A stretch of DNA of 64,000 nt from positions 102,743 through 166,742 of the forward strand of contig CAWCDM010000144.1 in the NCBI GenBank assembly GCA_963794185.1, given 5' to 3'. Below, piece by piece: positions 62,569 to 64,000 of this stretch. Positions within the stretch are counted from its first letter, which is position 1, and every line of letters starts with the position of its first letter. A model generated the notes under the pieces. It was not told the DNA's origin, searched no databases, and worked only from the letters and a program-made list of their open reading frames with translations. The translations under genes were made by a program, and so were the position numbers. The DNA is from JAMXLO01 sp963794185 (GTDB lineage Bacteria > Pseudomonadota > Alphaproteobacteria > Acetobacterales > Acetobacteraceae).

Positions 62569-64000
62569 ATGAGTTCCGCTTCGGCGCACGACGCCAGGGA
62601 CGACAAGTTCCACGACGAGTGCGGCGTGTTCGGTGTCTGGAACGTGCCCGACGCGGCGGCGGTGACGGCGCTCGGCCTCCATGCCCTGCAGCATCGCGGC
62701 CAGGAATCCGCGGGCATCGTCAGTTTCGATGGCAACCACTTCCATTCCCACCGGGGTCTTGGCCTGGTCGGCGACAATTTCGGCGACGCGCGCGTGATCG
62801 CCGGGCTGCGCGGCACCACCGCCATCGGCCACAACCGCTATGCCACCACCGGCGACACGATTCTGCGCAATGTCCAGCCGCTCTACGCCGATTTCGAGTT
62901 CGGCGGCTTCGCGGTGGCGCATAACGGCAACCTGACCAACGCGCATGTGCTGCGGCGAACGCTGGTCCGCCGCGGCTGCCTGTTCCAGTCCACCACCGAT
63001 TCCGAGGTGTTCATCCATCTGATCGCGATCAGCCTTTACTCCACCGTGGTGGACCGGCTGATCGACGCGCTGAAGCAGGTGATCGGCGCGTATTCGCTGG
63101 TGGCGCTGGCGACCGAGGCGCTGATGGGCGTGCGCGATCCGCTCGGCGTGCGCCCGCTGATCCTGGGCCGCATCGGCTCGGAAGGCACCGGCGGCTGGGT
63201 GCTCGCCTCGGAGACCTGCGCGCTGGACATCGTCGGCGCCGAGTTCGTGCGTGACGTGGAACCCGGCGAGATCGTGGTGATCAACGACCAGGGCGTGCAC
63301 AGCATCAAGCCGTTCGGCCGCGCGCGCGAACGGTTCTGCGTGTTCGAGTATATCTACTTCGCTCGGCCGGATTCGGTGATGGAGGGCACGGCGGTCTATA
63401 ACGCCCGCAAGCGCATCGGCGCGGAGCTTGCGCGCGAGACGGGTGTCGCAGCCGATGTCGTGGTGCCGGTGCCGGATTCCGGCGTTCCGGCGGCGATGGG
63501 GTATGCGGTCGAGAGCGGCATCCCGTTCGAGCTCGGCATCATCCGCAATCACTATGTCGGACGCACCTTCATCGAGCCGTCGGACCGCATCCGCCATCTC
63601 GGCGTGAAGCTGAAGCATTCCGCCAACCGGGCGGTGCTGGAAGGCCGCCGCGTTATCCTGGTGGACGATTCCATCGTGCGCGGCACCACGTCACGGAAAA
63701 TCGTTGAGATGGTGCGTCAGGCCGGCGCCAAGGAGGTGCACATGCGCATCTCCTCGCCGCCCACCACACATTCCTGCTTCTATGGCATCGACACGCCGCA
63801 GCGTGGCGAATTGCTGGCCGCGCGCAATTCGGTGGACGAGATGGCCGAGCAGATCGACGCCGACAGCCTGGCGTTCATCTCGCTCGACGGCCTGTACCGT
63901 GCGTTGGGCAAGTCGCAGCGCGACGCGGCGCGACCCGCACTATTGCGATGCCTGCTTCACCGGCGACTACCCAATCGCGCTGCCCGACCAGGCCGACAAT
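62569..64000 (+). CDS. purF: Amidophosphoribosyltransferase, runs off the window, one frameshift
   Basis: Starts at ATG 62569 with an AGGAGA ribosome site. DECGVFGVWNVPDAAAVTAL contains the Cys that becomes the N-terminal nucleophile after propeptide removal; HALQHRGQESAGIVSFDG and IGHNRYATTGDTILRNVQPL are the glutaminase motifs. The synthase domain has YIYFARPDSVMEGTAVYNAR and VILVDDSIVRGTTSRKIVEM (PRPP loop). An indel near 63940 shifts the frame; the true continuation reads HYCDACFTGDYPIALPDQ at the window edge. It catalyses the first committed step of purine synthesis. The 3' end is outside. Confidence 0.95.
   Translation, partial: MSSASAHDARDDKFHDECGVFGVWNVPDAAAVTALGLHALQHRGQESAGIVSFDGNHFHSHRGLGLVGDNFGDARVIAGLRGTTAIGHNRYATTGDTILRNVQPLYADFEFGGFAVAHNGNLTNAHVLRRTLVRRGCLFQSTTDSEVFIHLIAISLYSTVVDRLIDALKQVIGAYSLVALATEALMGVRDPLGVRPLILGRIGSEGTGGWVLASETCALDIVGAEFVRDVEPGEIVVINDQGVHSIKPFGRARERFCVFEYIYFARPDSVMEGTAVYNARKRIGAELARETGVAADVVVPVPDSGVPAAMGYAVESGIPFELGIIRNHYVGRTFIEPSDRIRHLGVKLKHSANRAVLEGRRVILVDDSIVRGTTSRKIVEMVRQAGAKEVHMRISSPPTTHSCFYGIDTPQRGELLAARNSVDEMAEQIDADSLAFISLDGLYRALGKSQRDAARPALLRCLLHRRLPNRAARPGRQ

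Noticed and set aside
1..64000. CRISPR arrays, tRNA or rRNA genes, prophage structural genes
   Set aside because: I looked for regularly spaced repeats, tRNA-like T-loop sequences and phage proteins and found none. A covariance-model search would be needed to exclude small RNAs.

Overview
The window is high-GC alphaproteobacterial chromosome. The gene orders (hisS-prfA, ispG beside a RodZ-like gene, lysC upstream of ptsP, fabD-fabG-acpP-fabF, dnaB-alr, cvpA-purF) and the phasin fit Rhodospirillales, plausibly Acetobacteraceae. That placement is inference from gene content, not a phylogeny. I saw no rRNA, tRNA or CRISPR array.

Layout. 1-3.4 kb: two glycosyltransferases around a protein with ChW-like repeats. 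3.5-8.4 kb: a tightly coupled minus-strand operon with a UbiX-type flavin prenyltransferase, two UbiD decarboxylases, an FMN split-barrel protein, a VdcD/BsdD-like subunit and a divergent type II dehydroquinase-like protein. 8.9-11.2 kb: prfA and hisS. 11.3-13.8 kb: an accessory patch with a ParE-type toxin-antitoxin pair, a nucleotidyltransferase, a damaged HigBA-type pair, an IS1634-family remnant and palindromic repeats. 14-20.8 kb: ispG, RodZ-like, ptsP, nitronate monooxygenase, lysC. 20.9-28.6 kb: ubiG, an IS110 element inside a palindromic repeat, trmJ, a DUF305 gene, cysS, a TauD-like gene, radC, a cupin gene and map. 28.9-35.5 kb: rpiA, VapBC, a penicillin-binding carboxypeptidase, a phasin with clear operators, clpS-clpA. 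35.7-45 kb: a long minus-strand run of exported proteins, a lipase-like lipoprotein, and two metallo-beta-lactamase-fold homologues around a CobW-type metallochaperone. 45-50.1 kb: assorted metabolic genes, a pyrF fragment and an M6-protease-like protein with a PASTA domain. 50.3-64 kb: fatty acid synthesis genes, a CFA-synthase-like methyltransferase, dnaB, alr, Mla-type permease and ATPase separated by a GxxExxY cassette, radA, cvpA, purF.

Quality caveat. About nineteen genes are broken by what look like single-base indels, several in short G or C runs. They include core genes (cysS twice, ubiG, purF). Sequencing or assembly error is therefore the likelier explanation for most of them, and I describe these genes as one locus with frameshifts. 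Genes truncated by missing domains (pyrF fragment, IS1634 remnant, HigB remnant, half-length MBL protein) are different and may be real biology.

Most interesting signals: the UbiD/UbiX operon with its catalytically altered AroQ-like member; the CobW chaperone embedded between MBL hydrolases; the M6-like pseudoprotease; the GxxExxY gene flanked by inverted repeats that also occur without a gene 6 kb away; and the IS110 copy that splits a long palindromic repeat.
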